A DNA stretch of 62,092 bases from the NCBI RefSeq assembly GCF_001012815.1, contig NZ_JYJP01000111.1, positions 1-62,092 on the forward strand, in the 5' to 3' direction. Shown here in pieces: positions 48,206 to 57,296 of this stretch (position 1 is the stretch's first letter; the number at the start of each line of letters is the position of its first letter). This DNA is from Vibrio mexicanus. Its GTDB lineage: Bacteria; Pseudomonadota; Gammaproteobacteria; Enterobacterales; Vibrionaceae. The position numbers were made by a program, and so were the translations under genes. The notes beneath the pieces were generated by a model, which made no database searches, had not been told where the DNA came from, and was given only the letters and a program-made list of their open reading frames with translations.

Positions 48206-49297
48206 ATGGCAGGAAACAGTATTGGACAACATTTCCGAGTAACCACATTCGGAGAAAGCCATGGTATCGCACTAGGATGTATTGTGGATGGGTGCCCTCC
48301 AGGGCTAGAGATCACTGAATCGGATATTCAAATCGATTTGGACCGCCGTCGTCCGGGAACCTCTCGCTATACCACTGCGCGCCGCGAACCCGATGAAGTA
48401 AAAATTTTGTCGGGTGTCTTCGAAGGCAAAACAACGGGTACTTCAATCGGTCTTCTGATAGAAAACACAGACCAGCGCTCAAAAGATTATTCTGAAATCA
48501 AAGATAAATTCCGTCCGGGCCACGCAGACTATACCTATCACCAAAAATACGGTGTACGTGATTACCGTGGCGGTGGCCGTTCTTCAGCGCGTGAAACTGC
48601 AATGCGTGTGGCAGCGGGCTCGATTGCTAAGAAATACCTTAAGCAAGAGTTTGGTGTAGAGATTCGTGCTTACTTGTCTCAAATGGGTGATGTGTCGATT
48701 GATAAAGTCGATTGGGACGAAATTGAAAACAACGCTTTCTTCTGCCCAGACGTTGATAAAGTGGAAGCGTTCGACCAACTGATTCGTGATTTGAAGAAGC
48801 AAGGTGACTCAATCGGTGCCAAGATCCAAGTTGTGGCAACCCAAGTGCCTGTCGGCCTAGGTGAACCAGTGTTTGACCGTCTAGATGCTGACATTGCCCA
48901 CGCGCTGATGAGCATCAATGCAGTAAAAGGCGTTGAGATTGGTGATGGCTTTGATGTCGTCAGCCAAAAAGGCAGTGAGCACCGTGACCCACTGACTCCA
49001 GATGGTTTCGCAAGTAACCATGCGGGTGGTATTTTAGGCGGTATCTCTACTGGTCAAGATATTGTTGCGAATATCGCGCTTAAACCAACGTCGAGTATTA
49101 CTGTACCGGGTGAGACGATCACTAAATCTGGTGAGAAAACGGAGCTCATTACTAAAGGTCGCCACGACCCATGCGTTGGCATTCGCGCAGTACCAATTGC
49201 AGAAGCGATGTTAGCCATTGTTGTGCTGGATCATCTGCTTCGTCACCGTGGTCAGAACCACGGAGTGACAACAGAGACGCTCAAATCTAAGCTTTGA
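48206..49297 (+). CDS. aroC: Chorismate synthase
   Basis: This 363-residue FMN-dependent enzyme catalyses the last shikimate step, EPSP to chorismate. Signatures are TFGESHGIALGCIVDGCPPG near the N-terminus, GRSSARETAMRVAAGSIA and the C-terminal RHDPCVGIRAVPIAEAM. GAGGAAG precedes the ATG. A terminator directly follows. Confidence 0.98.
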   Translation: MAGNSIGQHFRVTTFGESHGIALGCIVDGCPPGLEITESDIQIDLDRRRPGTSRYTTARREPDEVKILSGVFEGKTTGTSIGLLIENTDQRSKDYSEIKDKFRPGHADYTYHQKYGVRDYRGGGRSSARETAMRVAAGSIAKKYLKQEFGVEIRAYLSQMGDVSIDKVDWDEIENNAFFCPDVDKVEAFDQLIRDLKKQGDSIGAKIQVVATQVPVGLGEPVFDRLDADIAHALMSINAVKGVEIGDGFDVVSQKGSEHRDPLTPDGFASNHAGGILGGISTGQDIVANIALKPTSSITVPGETITKSGEKTELITKGRHDPCVGIRAVPIAEAMLAIVVLDHLLRHRGQNHGVTTETLKSKL

Positions 49298-49311
49298 AAG
49301 CAGAACATCAA

Positions 49312-49339
49312 ACGCAGCCTATTGGCTGCGTTTTTTTTG
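49312..49339 (+). terminator. Terminator after aroC, overlapping the LysR gene end
   Basis: ACGCAGCC and GGCTGCGT pair around TATT and are followed by eight T (49332-49338 region). The stem and T tract overlap the last codons of the convergent LysR-type gene. Confidence 0.88.
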
Positions 49340-50262
49340 GTCAAAGTATTTAGGCAGAGATTGCGCTAATGACTCCCAAATCGCTTTACTTGCCTTAGAG
49401 CGCGTTGCGCGGCCAAGGCACAGCAGTTGGATAGGAACGGATTGACCAGAGGTATAATCTGACAAGATCTCGACCAGTTCCCCTGAAGAAAGCTCTTGGC
49501 TGATAAAGTGGGGGTCGATCATCGCGATACCCAAACCGGACTTCAGCATAGTGACCAAGGCTCTGGCATCATTACAGCAAATCGAGCTGTCGACTCGAAT
49601 TGACTCTAACTTCCCATCTTCATCGGCGAACTGCCAGCAATCGAAATGGCTGGTTCTGCTTTTGAATATTAAGCATTGATGAGCTGTTAGCTCCCTTGGG
49701 TGCGATGGACTAGAAGCACGACTAAGATAGTCAGGGCTTGCGACAAAGCACATTCGTTTCTCACCGATTTTTCTCGCCAGCATTGGCGAATCAGGCAGGT
49801 GTCCAATTCGAATCGCAATATCGATGCCTTCTTCAATTAAATCGACATTACTGTCATCGAAATTAAGCTCTAGTTGAATGTCGGGAAAGGCCTCTCGAAG
49901 GTAACCAAGCTCTGGCAACAGGTAATTTTGCCCAAACAGGGTAGAGCAACTGACTTTTACGCGTCCCTTAGGGGTTGATTGATTGTCACTAATGTAATCT
50001 TCTACGCTTTCCAATAATGGTAATAGGTTGCCCGAGATTTCAAACAAGTTCTCGCCACTTTCGGTAAGCGAAAGCTTACGAGTCGTGCGCTGAATTAGCC
50101 TTTGATCAACCAATTGTTCCAGTTGACTGATTTTTTTACTCACAGAGGAGCGGGGTAAACCCAGTTGATTGGCTGCTGCGTTGAAACTGCCAGCGAGATA
50201 ACTTGGCGGAAAAGTGCTAAGTGAGGCAGCAGTTTATGAATGTCGAGAGTATTGGTTCTCAT
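49319..50262 (-). CDS. LysR-type transcriptional regulator, frameshifted
   Basis: This regulator has about 314 residues after repair. The C-terminal substrate-binding domain (RVKVSCSTLFGQNYLLPELG ... GIDIAIRIGHL) is intact. The helix-turn-helix is split: reading from ATG 50262 (MRTNTLDIHKLLPHLALF) and adding one base near 50194 gives AGSFNAAANQLGLPRSSVSK, which joins the longer frame starting at 50143. It is divergent from the SDR gene with 90 bp between starts, the usual layout for a LysR regulator and its target. Confidence 0.88.
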
Positions 50263-50352
50263 ATAGAAACAAACATGTTCGGTTTTGATGTCTAATCATG
50301 GCTAATAGCTTGGTTTAATCTATCACTTCAATCAAGTCAAAGGAGTGAGAAT

Positions 50353-51084
50353 ATGAGTCAGAACAAAATCTTAGTGACAGGGGCAACGGCCGGTATTGGT
50401 TTGGCAACAGCAAGAGCTTTGGTCGAACAAGGAAACAGAGTTGTGGTAACGGGACGTAGTCAAGATAAGTTGGCATCGGTTCGACATGAGCTAGGAAGCG
50501 ACGTCGTTACTCTTTTATGCGACAACGAAAACCGAGACCAAGTCGATGCTTTAGGCAGCGAATTACACAAGCAAGGTATAACTCTAAGTGGCGTGGTTCT
50601 TAATGCGGGTGTTTTCTTTCCCAATGCTTTGAGTGAAACTTCTCATGAAGATTTTGATAAAACGATAGACACTAACTTCCGAGCGCCTTTGTTTACGATT
50701 CGTTCATTGCTTCCTGTGTTGGAGAATCCGGCGAGTATTGTATTGATTTCAAGCCTTGCGGTGAGAAAAGCCTTCCCGCAGAGTTCGCTGTACACGGCAA
50801 GTAAGGCAGCTTTAGAAGGCCTAATGGGAGTGTTGAATCAAGATTTGGCAGACAGAGGCATTCGTTTAAATAGTATTCGCCCGGGCGTCACCGCGACGGA
50901 AATCCAAGCCAAAGCAGGAATGGATTCTGAAAGTTACGCGCAACTAGAGCAAAGTATGGCAGCCTTGCCTTTAGGTCGCATGCTAACACCAGAAGATATG
51001 TTGCCATCTATCTTAATGTTGCTGTCAGAGAAAACAGAAGGTGTGCGTGGAGCAGCGATAGATGTTGACGCTGGGTTTAACTAA
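50353..51084 (+). CDS. Short-chain dehydrogenase/reductase
   Basis: This 243-residue classical SDR has TGATAGIGLATA at the nucleotide site, LNAGV, the active-site serine in VLISSLAVRKAF and the YTASK catalytic pair. The C-terminus (GMLTPEDMLPSILMLLSEKT, with R for G in the first position family-wise variable) is typical of 3-oxoacyl-ACP reductase-like SDRs. GGAGTG precedes the ATG. Substrate is unknown. Control by the divergent LysR regulator is likely but inferred from layout. Confidence 0.88.
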   Translation: MSQNKILVTGATAGIGLATARALVEQGNRVVVTGRSQDKLASVRHELGSDVVTLLCDNENRDQVDALGSELHKQGITLSGVVLNAGVFFPNALSETSHEDFDKTIDTNFRAPLFTIRSLLPVLENPASIVLISSLAVRKAFPQSSLYTASKAALEGLMGVLNQDLADRGIRLNSIRPGVTATEIQAKAGMDSESYAQLEQSMAALPLGRMLTPEDMLPSILMLLSEKTEGVRGAAIDVDAGFN

Positions 51085-51098
51085 ATCGAGATTTTTTA

Positions 51099-51128
51099 AA
51101 AAGCAGGTGATGAGTATCACCTGCTTTT
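51099..51128. terminator. Bidirectional terminator between SDR and YicG-like genes
   Basis: A 13-bp stem (AAAAGCAGGTGAT with ATCACCTGCTTTT) closes a GAGT loop, with A and T flanks usable from both convergent genes. Confidence 0.88.
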
Positions 51129-51151
51129 ATTGATTTAATAGTACCGAAAAA

Positions 51152-51774
51152 TTAATGCAAAGCTTCTTCTGCGTCCAATTGAAACGAAGGTAGTCGCCAT
51201 TGGAAGCGAACTGCCGCCATACGCAGCGTGTAACCAGCCACTATGGTTACGATTGTTGCTGTCAGATCGCCGATACCGAAATGCAGCATCGTCAAGTACA
51301 AGACAGAAGCGACAAGGGCGACCGACGCATACAGTTCTTGATGCAACACTAACGGCGTTTGACGACAGATTAGATCGCGCAGTAACCCGCCAAAGACCCC
51401 AGTAACGAGCGCTGCGACCATGCAGATAATCGCATGATGGCCCATTCCCATCGCCACTTTTGTGCCTATGATGCTAAATACAACCAGCCCTAATGCGTCT
51501 AGACGAATAAATAGCCCTTTAAGCTTGAGTACCCATTTAGCCAGCCCTGTCGTCACAATTCCCGCGAGGCAAGTAATCACCAGAAAATGGGGTTTTCGAC
51601 CCAACCTAGTGGGTAGTGCCCAAGTAAAATATCGCGAACGGTTCCACCACCAATTGCTGTGGCACTGGCCACTAGCATAACGCCAAACCAATCCATGTTG
51701 CGGCGTCCTGCGCTGAGCGCACCGGTCATCGCTTCTGCCGTAATACCAATGATATATAAAACACTCAGTAACAT
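51152..51774 (-). CDS. YicG-like TRIC-family membrane protein, frameshifted
   Basis: This polytopic protein has about 207 residues after repair. It matches the YicG/UPF0126 pattern: two copies of a glycine-rich unit (GITAEAMTGALSAGRR ... GGGTVRDILLGHYPLGWV and LDALGLVVFSIIGTKVAM ... GGLLRDLICRQTPLVL). This internal duplication is characteristic of prokaryotic trimeric intracellular cation channel relatives. The frame breaks at GGGG 51589-51592 (+ strand); one added base restores VENPHFLVITCLAG. The ATG at 51774 (LLSVLYIIGI) is the expected start. The transported ion or solute is uncertain. Confidence 0.85.
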
Positions 51775-51994
51775 AGGGTTCACTTCTATTAAATAGGTGG
51801 GTATATGTTGAAGAAGGCGAGAGTGTAGTGTTCAAATGCCACTTTGACGAATGAGTTTTTGTACACACGAAAACGTTTGTTGGATTATTAAAACTAATGA
51901 ATATGCAGTGATACGTGGCTGTTGAGATTCGCTTTACCAAACGGGGCAATTAATGCGAGAATTCCCGCCTAGTAGAGCTTCTAACACGATTGAC

Positions 51995-52525
51995 ATGACG
52001 CACCAGTACCAAGATCTGATAAACATCTTTGATGCCACATTTTATGACACCTTTAATACTCGTTTGGAGCTAGGAGGGGATGAACCCATTTACCTGCCTG
52101 CTGACGAGGAACATGCGCATCATCGAATTATCTTTGCTCGCGGTTTTTATGCGTCAGCCCTTCACGAGATAGCCCATTGGTGTGTGGCCGGCCCTCAAAG
52201 AAGGCTGCAAGAAGATTTTGGTTATTGGTATGAGCCAGATGGCCGCAGTGAGCAAGTTCAAGCGGAATTTGAGAAAGTCGAAATTCGTCCACAAGCCTAT
52301 GAATGGATCTTGGCCAAGAGCGCGGGTTTTCCCTTTAATGTGAGCTGCGATAACCTCCATGGTGAGTTTGAGCCGGACCGCATCGCCTTCATGGGAAAAG
52401 TTCATAAAGAAGTCATGCGCATTTTGGAAGGCGGTTTACCACCAAGAGTGGCTATGTTGTCTGAAGCGCTTCGCAAATTTTATAACACGGCAGAGTTAGC
52501 CCCTGAGCAGTTTGTCGTAAGTTGA
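51995..52525 (+). CDS. epmC: Elongation factor P hydroxylase
   Basis: This protein of about 176 residues matches EpmC (YfcM), which hydroxylates the modified lysine of EF-P. Diagnostic segments are EPIYLPADEEHAHHRIIFAR, the metal-binding-like ALHEIAHWCVAG and FNVSCDNLHGEFEPDRIAF. The ATG at 51995 (MTHQYQDLINIF) aligns with the known E. coli N-terminus. An in-frame start at 51953 would add 14 residues. yfcL follows after 18 bp. Confidence 0.93.
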   Translation: MTHQYQDLINIFDATFYDTFNTRLELGGDEPIYLPADEEHAHHRIIFARGFYASALHEIAHWCVAGPQRRLQEDFGYWYEPDGRSEQVQAEFEKVEIRPQAYEWILAKSAGFPFNVSCDNLHGEFEPDRIAFMGKVHKEVMRILEGGLPPRVAMLSEALRKFYNTAELAPEQFVVS

Positions 52526-52543
52526 TTAAGGAAAGAAATTCCA

Positions 52544-52816
52544 ATGATTATTGAGTTTGAAGAACAATTATTGAATGCCATCGATGAAGGGATTGAATCC
52601 GCCTCTGATGATGAGTTGTTTGCTGGTGGTTATTTACGTGGCCACATATCTTTGTCGGCTGCAGCCTGTGAGGAAGAAGGCATTGAGGATCTCGCTGAAT
52701 TTGAATCTCGTATCAACAAGAGCCTTGAAAACGCTCGCAGTGAGCTAACCCCTGCAGACCAAGTTATTGTTGGTGATTTGTGGTTAGAGCTTAAGAACCG
52801 CGTGGCTTCTGCCTAA
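52544..52816 (+). CDS. yfcL: YfcL family protein
   Basis: This 90-residue acidic, helical protein has FEEQLLNAIDEGIESASDDE, FAGGYLRGHISLSAA and a C-terminal DLWLELKNRVASA. It sits next to epmC, as yfcL does in E. coli. Function is unknown. GGAAAG precedes the ATG, and close spacing suggests co-transcription with epmC. Confidence 0.82.
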   Translation: MIIEFEEQLLNAIDEGIESASDDELFAGGYLRGHISLSAAACEEEGIEDLAEFESRINKSLENARSELTPADQVIVGDLWLELKNRVASA

Positions 52817-52995
52817 CGAATCATCGCTGTAGCGCAGTGTGTTTAACTTGGCAGTGCTTTTTGATTGGCACTGTTTATAGATTGATTGAGGCTAAGTTCT
52901 AAAAATCTGAACAACTATAACAATTCTGAATGGTTGCTTAAGAAGTGTGCTGATGTAATCTATAAACATCAAAGGGAAAGACGGAATATAACATT

Positions 52996-53520
52996 ATGAA
53001 AATCATCGCATTTGGTGCCAGCACAAGCTCTACATCTATCAACAAAGCATTGGCGACTTACGCTGCAAACTTAGTCGAAAACGCTGAAGTCACTGTTCTC
53101 GATATCAGTAACTACAACGTGCCTATCTTCAGTGAAGATACGGAAAAAGAAATTGGCCAAGCTGAAGGTGCGCAAGCATTCCTAAATGATTTGGCACAAG
53201 CAGACGCGTTGGTTATCTCATTTGCAGAGCATAATGGCCACTATCCAGCTGCATACAAGAACTTGTTTGACTGGGCGACTCGTATTGAGCGCAAAGTGTA
53301 TGGTGAAAAACCAGCAGTCTACCTTGCCACTTCACCAGGTCCGGGCGGTGCTCAGAACGTCTTAGGCGCTGCAGTTGGCTCGGCCCCGTACTTCGGTGGT
53401 AATGTAATCGATTCGGTTTCTGTTCCAAGTTTCTACGACAACTTCGACCTAGAAAGTGGCGCAGTGACCAACGAAGAGATCGCTGCGAAAATCAAAGCAG
53501 CGGTTGCGAAACTGTCTTAA
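52996..53520 (+). CDS. NADPH-dependent FMN reductase family protein
   Basis: This 174-residue flavodoxin-like oxidoreductase has the FMN phosphate loop IAFGASTSSTSINKALATYA and a central LVISFAEHNGHYPAAYKNLF. The third conserved segment is YLATSPGPGGAQNVLG. Related proteins reduce quinones, chromate or azo dyes; the natural role is uncertain. It is a single-gene unit with its own 179-bp upstream gap and a strong terminator. Confidence 0.85.
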   Translation: MKIIAFGASTSSTSINKALATYAANLVENAEVTVLDISNYNVPIFSEDTEKEIGQAEGAQAFLNDLAQADALVISFAEHNGHYPAAYKNLFDWATRIERKVYGEKPAVYLATSPGPGGAQNVLGAAVGSAPYFGGNVIDSVSVPSFYDNFDLESGAVTNEEIAAKIKAAVAKLS

Positions 53521-53544
53521 TAAAGATTGTAAAAGTGAATTCTC

Positions 53545-53572
53545 AAAGGCCTCGAATTATCGAGGCCTTTTT
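53545..53572 (+). terminator. Terminator after FMN reductase gene
   Basis: AAAGGCCTCG and CGAGGCCTTT form a 10-bp stem with an AATTAT loop, followed by a short T tract. Confidence 0.85.
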
Positions 53573-53620
53573 CGTTTGGTTGTGCAGCAGATTTTATGTT
53601 AGTTACTACCTATCGGTAAC

Positions 53621-55641
53621 TTACAGCTCAGTGAGCGCTTTGCCCTTGCGAAGCTTTCTGACCCACATTTTACTCGGGTGTAAGCTGTCTAACACATCAA
53701 CGGGAAGAGGAAGCGGATCGCCACAGATCTGAGAGGCAAGCAGCTCGGCCATTAATGGTGCAGAACTTAAGCCTCGAGAGCCTAACCCCAAGAAACAGAA
53801 TAGATTAGGGTACTGAGTGATGGTTTCAATCTCACTCTCCGGCTGATTTTTTAGGTCAGCGTATTGCGCTTTGATGGCTTCGAAGTCGCCGACATTGCCG
53901 ACGAATGGGAGATGATCTCGGCTAACGCAGCGCACACCCTGCCTTGACTGGTTGTCACTGGTATCAACATCATGAACCCAAGGCTGTTCTGGTAAACATT
54001 TTTTGAGTTTTTCGCCATTGTCCTGTTGCGCTAGTGGGTCAAAGACTTGGTCGATGTTACTGCGATCATAACTGGCACCAATGCAATGGGTTTGTGTATT
54101 GGCATTTTGCGGCGTCATGTAGCCGTCATAACAAAGCACCGTTTTTAACTTGGTTAGTGCTTCAGTAGTTGGAACATGGCTGACCTGCCCTTTTACTTTT
54201 CCAAGTGGTAGGTGCTGGGTTTGGTTAAACTGATCAAATTGATGCCCGTTAGCCACGACGACGGCTTGATGATTGAATGTCTGCTGAGAGGTTTCGAGTT
54301 GCCATAATTGGGTGTTTTCATCGAATCGAATATTGTCAATTGGTGTTGAGTAAACAACCTCAAGTTTGCCTTGTTCAACCAACTTATCAATGATGCCCTG
54401 GGTCAGTTGGGCAGGACAAAGCCATCCACCCAACGGGTAGGACACGGAGGCAGAGCTACAAGGTAAGCCAACAATGCCATCTGTTTCTTGCTCGTTGTGA
54501 TGGCTAATCAACTCAGCGGGAAAGTTACCCTTGAGCATGCGTGTTAATTTCTTCTCGGCGTCTTCATTCCACATCAGTTGTGTCACGCCGCACCAGTCAT
54601 GGTCAAAGCTAATCTCATCTGCACATTGCTCAACAAACTGTCTCGCGAAAAGCATCCCCGGCGCAAAGACTTTTGACACACCAGAATGATCGCCATTAAG
54701 CAGAGGGTAGACTGCGCCTTGACGGTTACCCGATGCGCCTTGCGCCGCTTTTTCATCAGCGCAATATAGTGTGACTTTTACCCCGCGCCTCGCTAACGTT
54801 TTGGCCAGTGTGGCGCTGGCAATACCGCCGCCGATAATCGCAATATCTTCTGCCTGTGAAGAGGTTGCTTGTCTGGCGAAGTAGGGCTGAATGTTACTAA
54901 ATGAGGTTTTGTTGCTGCGCGTGCCAGCAATCATTTCTCGCTTGGTGCCGAAGCCTTTGACTTTCTTCATGTCGAAGCCTGCTTCTATCAACCCACGGCG
55001 AACGAATCCTGCAGCCGTGAAGGTGGCACAGGTTCCGTCAGGCTTTGATAGCTTCGCCATGTTGTTGAACAGCTCTTGATTCCACATTTCTGGGTTTTTA
55101 CTTGGGGCAAAGCCGTCGAGGAACCAAGCGTCAATAAGCCCGCCTTCTAGGGTAGGCACATTTGGCATGCAATCTTTGATGTCTCCAAACCACAAATCGA
55201 GCGTAATTGCGCCATCTTCTAGGACGATGCGATGACACTCTGGCACAGCAATCGGGTAGTGCTTTTGCAGTTTTTCGGCGTACTGAGCAACTCTGGCCAA
55301 GCAGTATGAGCTTGTTTTAGGTCATCTAAACTGAGCGGAAACTTTTCGAAACTAATAAAATGCAGTTCTTTTAGAGTCGATTCAGGGTTTTCTTTTCTAA
55401 ACTTCTCGAACCATTGCCAAACCGCTAGGAAGTTAAGGCCAGTGCCAAAGCCTGTTTCCCCAATAGTGAAGCGACGTTTGTCATAGTCCTGCCATCTTTG
55501 TGGGAGATGATTTTGCAACAAGAACACATAACGAGTCTCTTCTAACCCGTTGACGTTAGAGAAGTAAACATCATCAAAATGGTCAGAGACAGGTGTGCCT
55601 GCTTCGTTCCAGTCAAGCTTTGCATTAGTAATCGAAGTCAT
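53621..55641 (-). CDS. mnmC: tRNA mnm5s2U34 biosynthesis bifunctional protein, frameshifted
   Basis: This protein has about 673 residues after repair. The N-terminal methyltransferase domain (GETGFGTGLNFLAVWQWFEK; DAWFLDGFAPSKNPEMW) makes the last methyl transfer in mnm5s2U34 synthesis. The C-terminal FAD oxidase domain (IAIIGGGIASATLAKTLARR; GASGNRQGAVYPLL) removes the carboxymethyl group. The frame breaks at C 55288 (+ strand); one extra base gives WPELAQYAEKLQKHYPIA. It is divergent from fabB, as in E. coli. Confidence 0.94.
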
Positions 55642-55769
55642 AAATTAAGAATTCTGTGAGAATGTACCGTTTATAACGGGAGATTGTACGAATTTCTGGG
55701 AAAGCTGACCACTTCTGTTAGTCTTCTTAGTTATTATCTAGCGAAATTTTGAATTATTAGGATTGTCAC

Positions 55770-56981
55770 ATGAAACGAGTCGTAATCACCGGTATGGGTA
55801 TTGTTTCAAGTATCGGTAACAACGTCGAAGAAGTACTTGCATCACTTAAGGCGGGTAAATCAGGTATCACAGCTTCAGAGCAGTTCAAGGAAAATGGCCT
55901 GCGTTCTCAAGTTTGGGGTAACCTAAAAATGAACCCAGCTGAGCACATTGATCGTAAAAAAATGCGCTTCATGGGTGATGCAGCGGCGTACGCTTACCTT
56001 TCAATGGAGCAAGCGATTGCAGACTCAGGTCTTACAGAAGATCAAGTTTCTAACGAGCGCACGGGTATCGTTGCTGGTTCTGGTGGTGCTTCTTCACTAA
56101 ACCAAGTAAATGCAGTGGACATCCTACGTGAGAAAGGTGTTAAGCGCGTTGGTCCATACATGGTTCCACGTACTATGGCATCTACGGTTTCTGCATGTTT
56201 GGCAACTCCGTTTAAAATCCGCGGCGTAAACTACTCAATGAGCTCTGCATGTGCGACTTCTGCGCACTGTATTGGTCACGCAATGGAACTTATCCAACTG
56301 GGTAAGCAAGATGTTGTATTCGCAGGTGGTGGTGAAGAGCTAGATTGGTCTCTGACTATGATGTTCGACGCTATGGGCGCACTATCAACTAAGTACAACG
56401 ACACTCCAGACCAAGCATCACGTACTTACGATGCAGACCGTGACGGTTTTGTTATCTCTGGTGGTGGTGGCATGCTGGTTATCGAAGAACTAGAGCACGC
56501 TTTAGCACGTGGCGCGAAAATCTACGGTGAGATAGTAGGCTACGGTGCGACGTCAGATGGCTACGACATGGTAGCACCATCGGGCGAAGGCGCAGTTCGT
56601 TGTATGAAGATGGCTATGCAAGACGTAGACGGCGTGGATTACGTGAACACTCACGGTACATCAACACCAGTTGGTGACGTTAAAGAGCTTGGCGCAATTC
56701 AAGAAGTCTTTGGTGGTAACAGCCCTGCAATTTCTGCAACGAAAGCGATGACAGGTCACGCTCTAGGTGCGGCAGGTGTACACGAAGCGATTTATTCAAC
56801 GCTAATGCTAGATAACGGCTTTATTGCTCCAAGCATTAACGTAGCAAATCTAGACGAAGCTGCTGAAGGCCTAGATATCGTGACAGAAACTCGCGAACAA
56901 GAGCTAACAACAGTTATGTCAAACAGCTTTGGCTTTGGTGGTACTAACGCAACACTTGTGATCAAAAAGTATCAAAGTTAA
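55770..56981 (+). CDS. fabB: 3-oxoacyl-ACP synthase I
   Basis: This 403-residue condensing enzyme of fatty acid synthesis has catalytic Cys161 in SMSSACATSAHC. The two catalytic histidines lie in NTHGTSTPVGD and KAMTGHALGAAG. FabB is needed for unsaturated fatty acid elongation. Strong codon bias suggests high expression. Its 3' UTR appears to encode a FarS-like small RNA. Confidence 0.97.
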   Translation: MKRVVITGMGIVSSIGNNVEEVLASLKAGKSGITASEQFKENGLRSQVWGNLKMNPAEHIDRKKMRFMGDAAAYAYLSMEQAIADSGLTEDQVSNERTGIVAGSGGASSLNQVNAVDILREKGVKRVGPYMVPRTMASTVSACLATPFKIRGVNYSMSSACATSAHCIGHAMELIQLGKQDVVFAGGGEELDWSLTMMFDAMGALSTKYNDTPDQASRTYDADRDGFVISGGGGMLVIEELEHALARGAKIYGEIVGYGATSDGYDMVAPSGEGAVRCMKMAMQDVDGVDYVNTHGTSTPVGDVKELGAIQEVFGGNSPAISATKAMTGHALGAAGVHEAIYSTLMLDNGFIAPSINVANLDEAAEGLDIVTETREQELTTVMSNSFGFGGTNATLVIKKYQS

Positions 56982-57104
56982 GAACTGACCAAAGCTAAGA
57001 ACTGATTCAGGCTACGGCCTAACAGTTTCCAGAGCTGATCCGCTTATGCATTCTGTTTTGCGATGCTTTGAGTGTTGCAACAATAGATAAGCAGATCGAA
57101 CAGA

Positions 57105-57186
57105 CGCAGACTTTGTCCCATGGAGAGCGGGACAAAATCCTTTTGTTCTGGATCTTTGCCCGGCTTTTATAGCCGGGCATTTTTAT
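57105..57186 (+). ncRNA. farS: Probable FarS-like 3' UTR small RNA
   Basis: In V. cholerae the FarS RNA is released from the fabB 3' UTR by RNase E and regulates fadE with Hfq. Here the fabB 3' UTR ends in a matching layout. TTTGTCCC (57112-57119) pairs with GGGACAAA (57129-57136), leaving CATGGAGAG-type bases in the loop. A terminator with T tract follows. The 5' end is a guess from the known FarS length of roughly 70-80 nt. I rely on location and structure, not on an alignment. Confidence 0.55.
57157..57186 (+). terminator. Terminator of fabB / FarS-like RNA
   Basis: TGCCCGGCT and AGCCGGGCA form a 9-bp GC-rich stem with a TTTAT loop, followed by TTTTTATTT. Confidence 0.92.
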
Positions 57187-57296
57187 TTCAGCAGTATCGC
57201 GTTTTTACTCGACAGCGATCGGCGAATTTTGCACAATCTCTTCACACTTTTTAATGCCCCTGTTCTACGAACTTAAATAGCCCAAAGTAGCCAGTT

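Larger units (their letters stand above)
56982..57296. other. fabB 3' UTR and pdxB upstream region
   Basis: No protein gene is seen. The left 100 bp is unstructured by eye. An 8-bp-stem hairpin (57112-57136) and a strong terminator hairpin (57157-57186) follow; these form the proposed FarS-like RNA. The remaining 110 bp presumably carries the pdxB promoter. Confidence 0.7.

Noticed and set aside
51775..51949. N-terminal extension of the YicG-like gene in the 51152-51949 frame
   Set aside because: The extension is not hydrophobic or family-like; the true N-terminus is in another frame and joins after one added base at 51589-51592.
52852..52877. Six-bp hairpin after yfcL as a terminator
   Set aside because: Short stem, long loop and only TTT after it; too weak to call.
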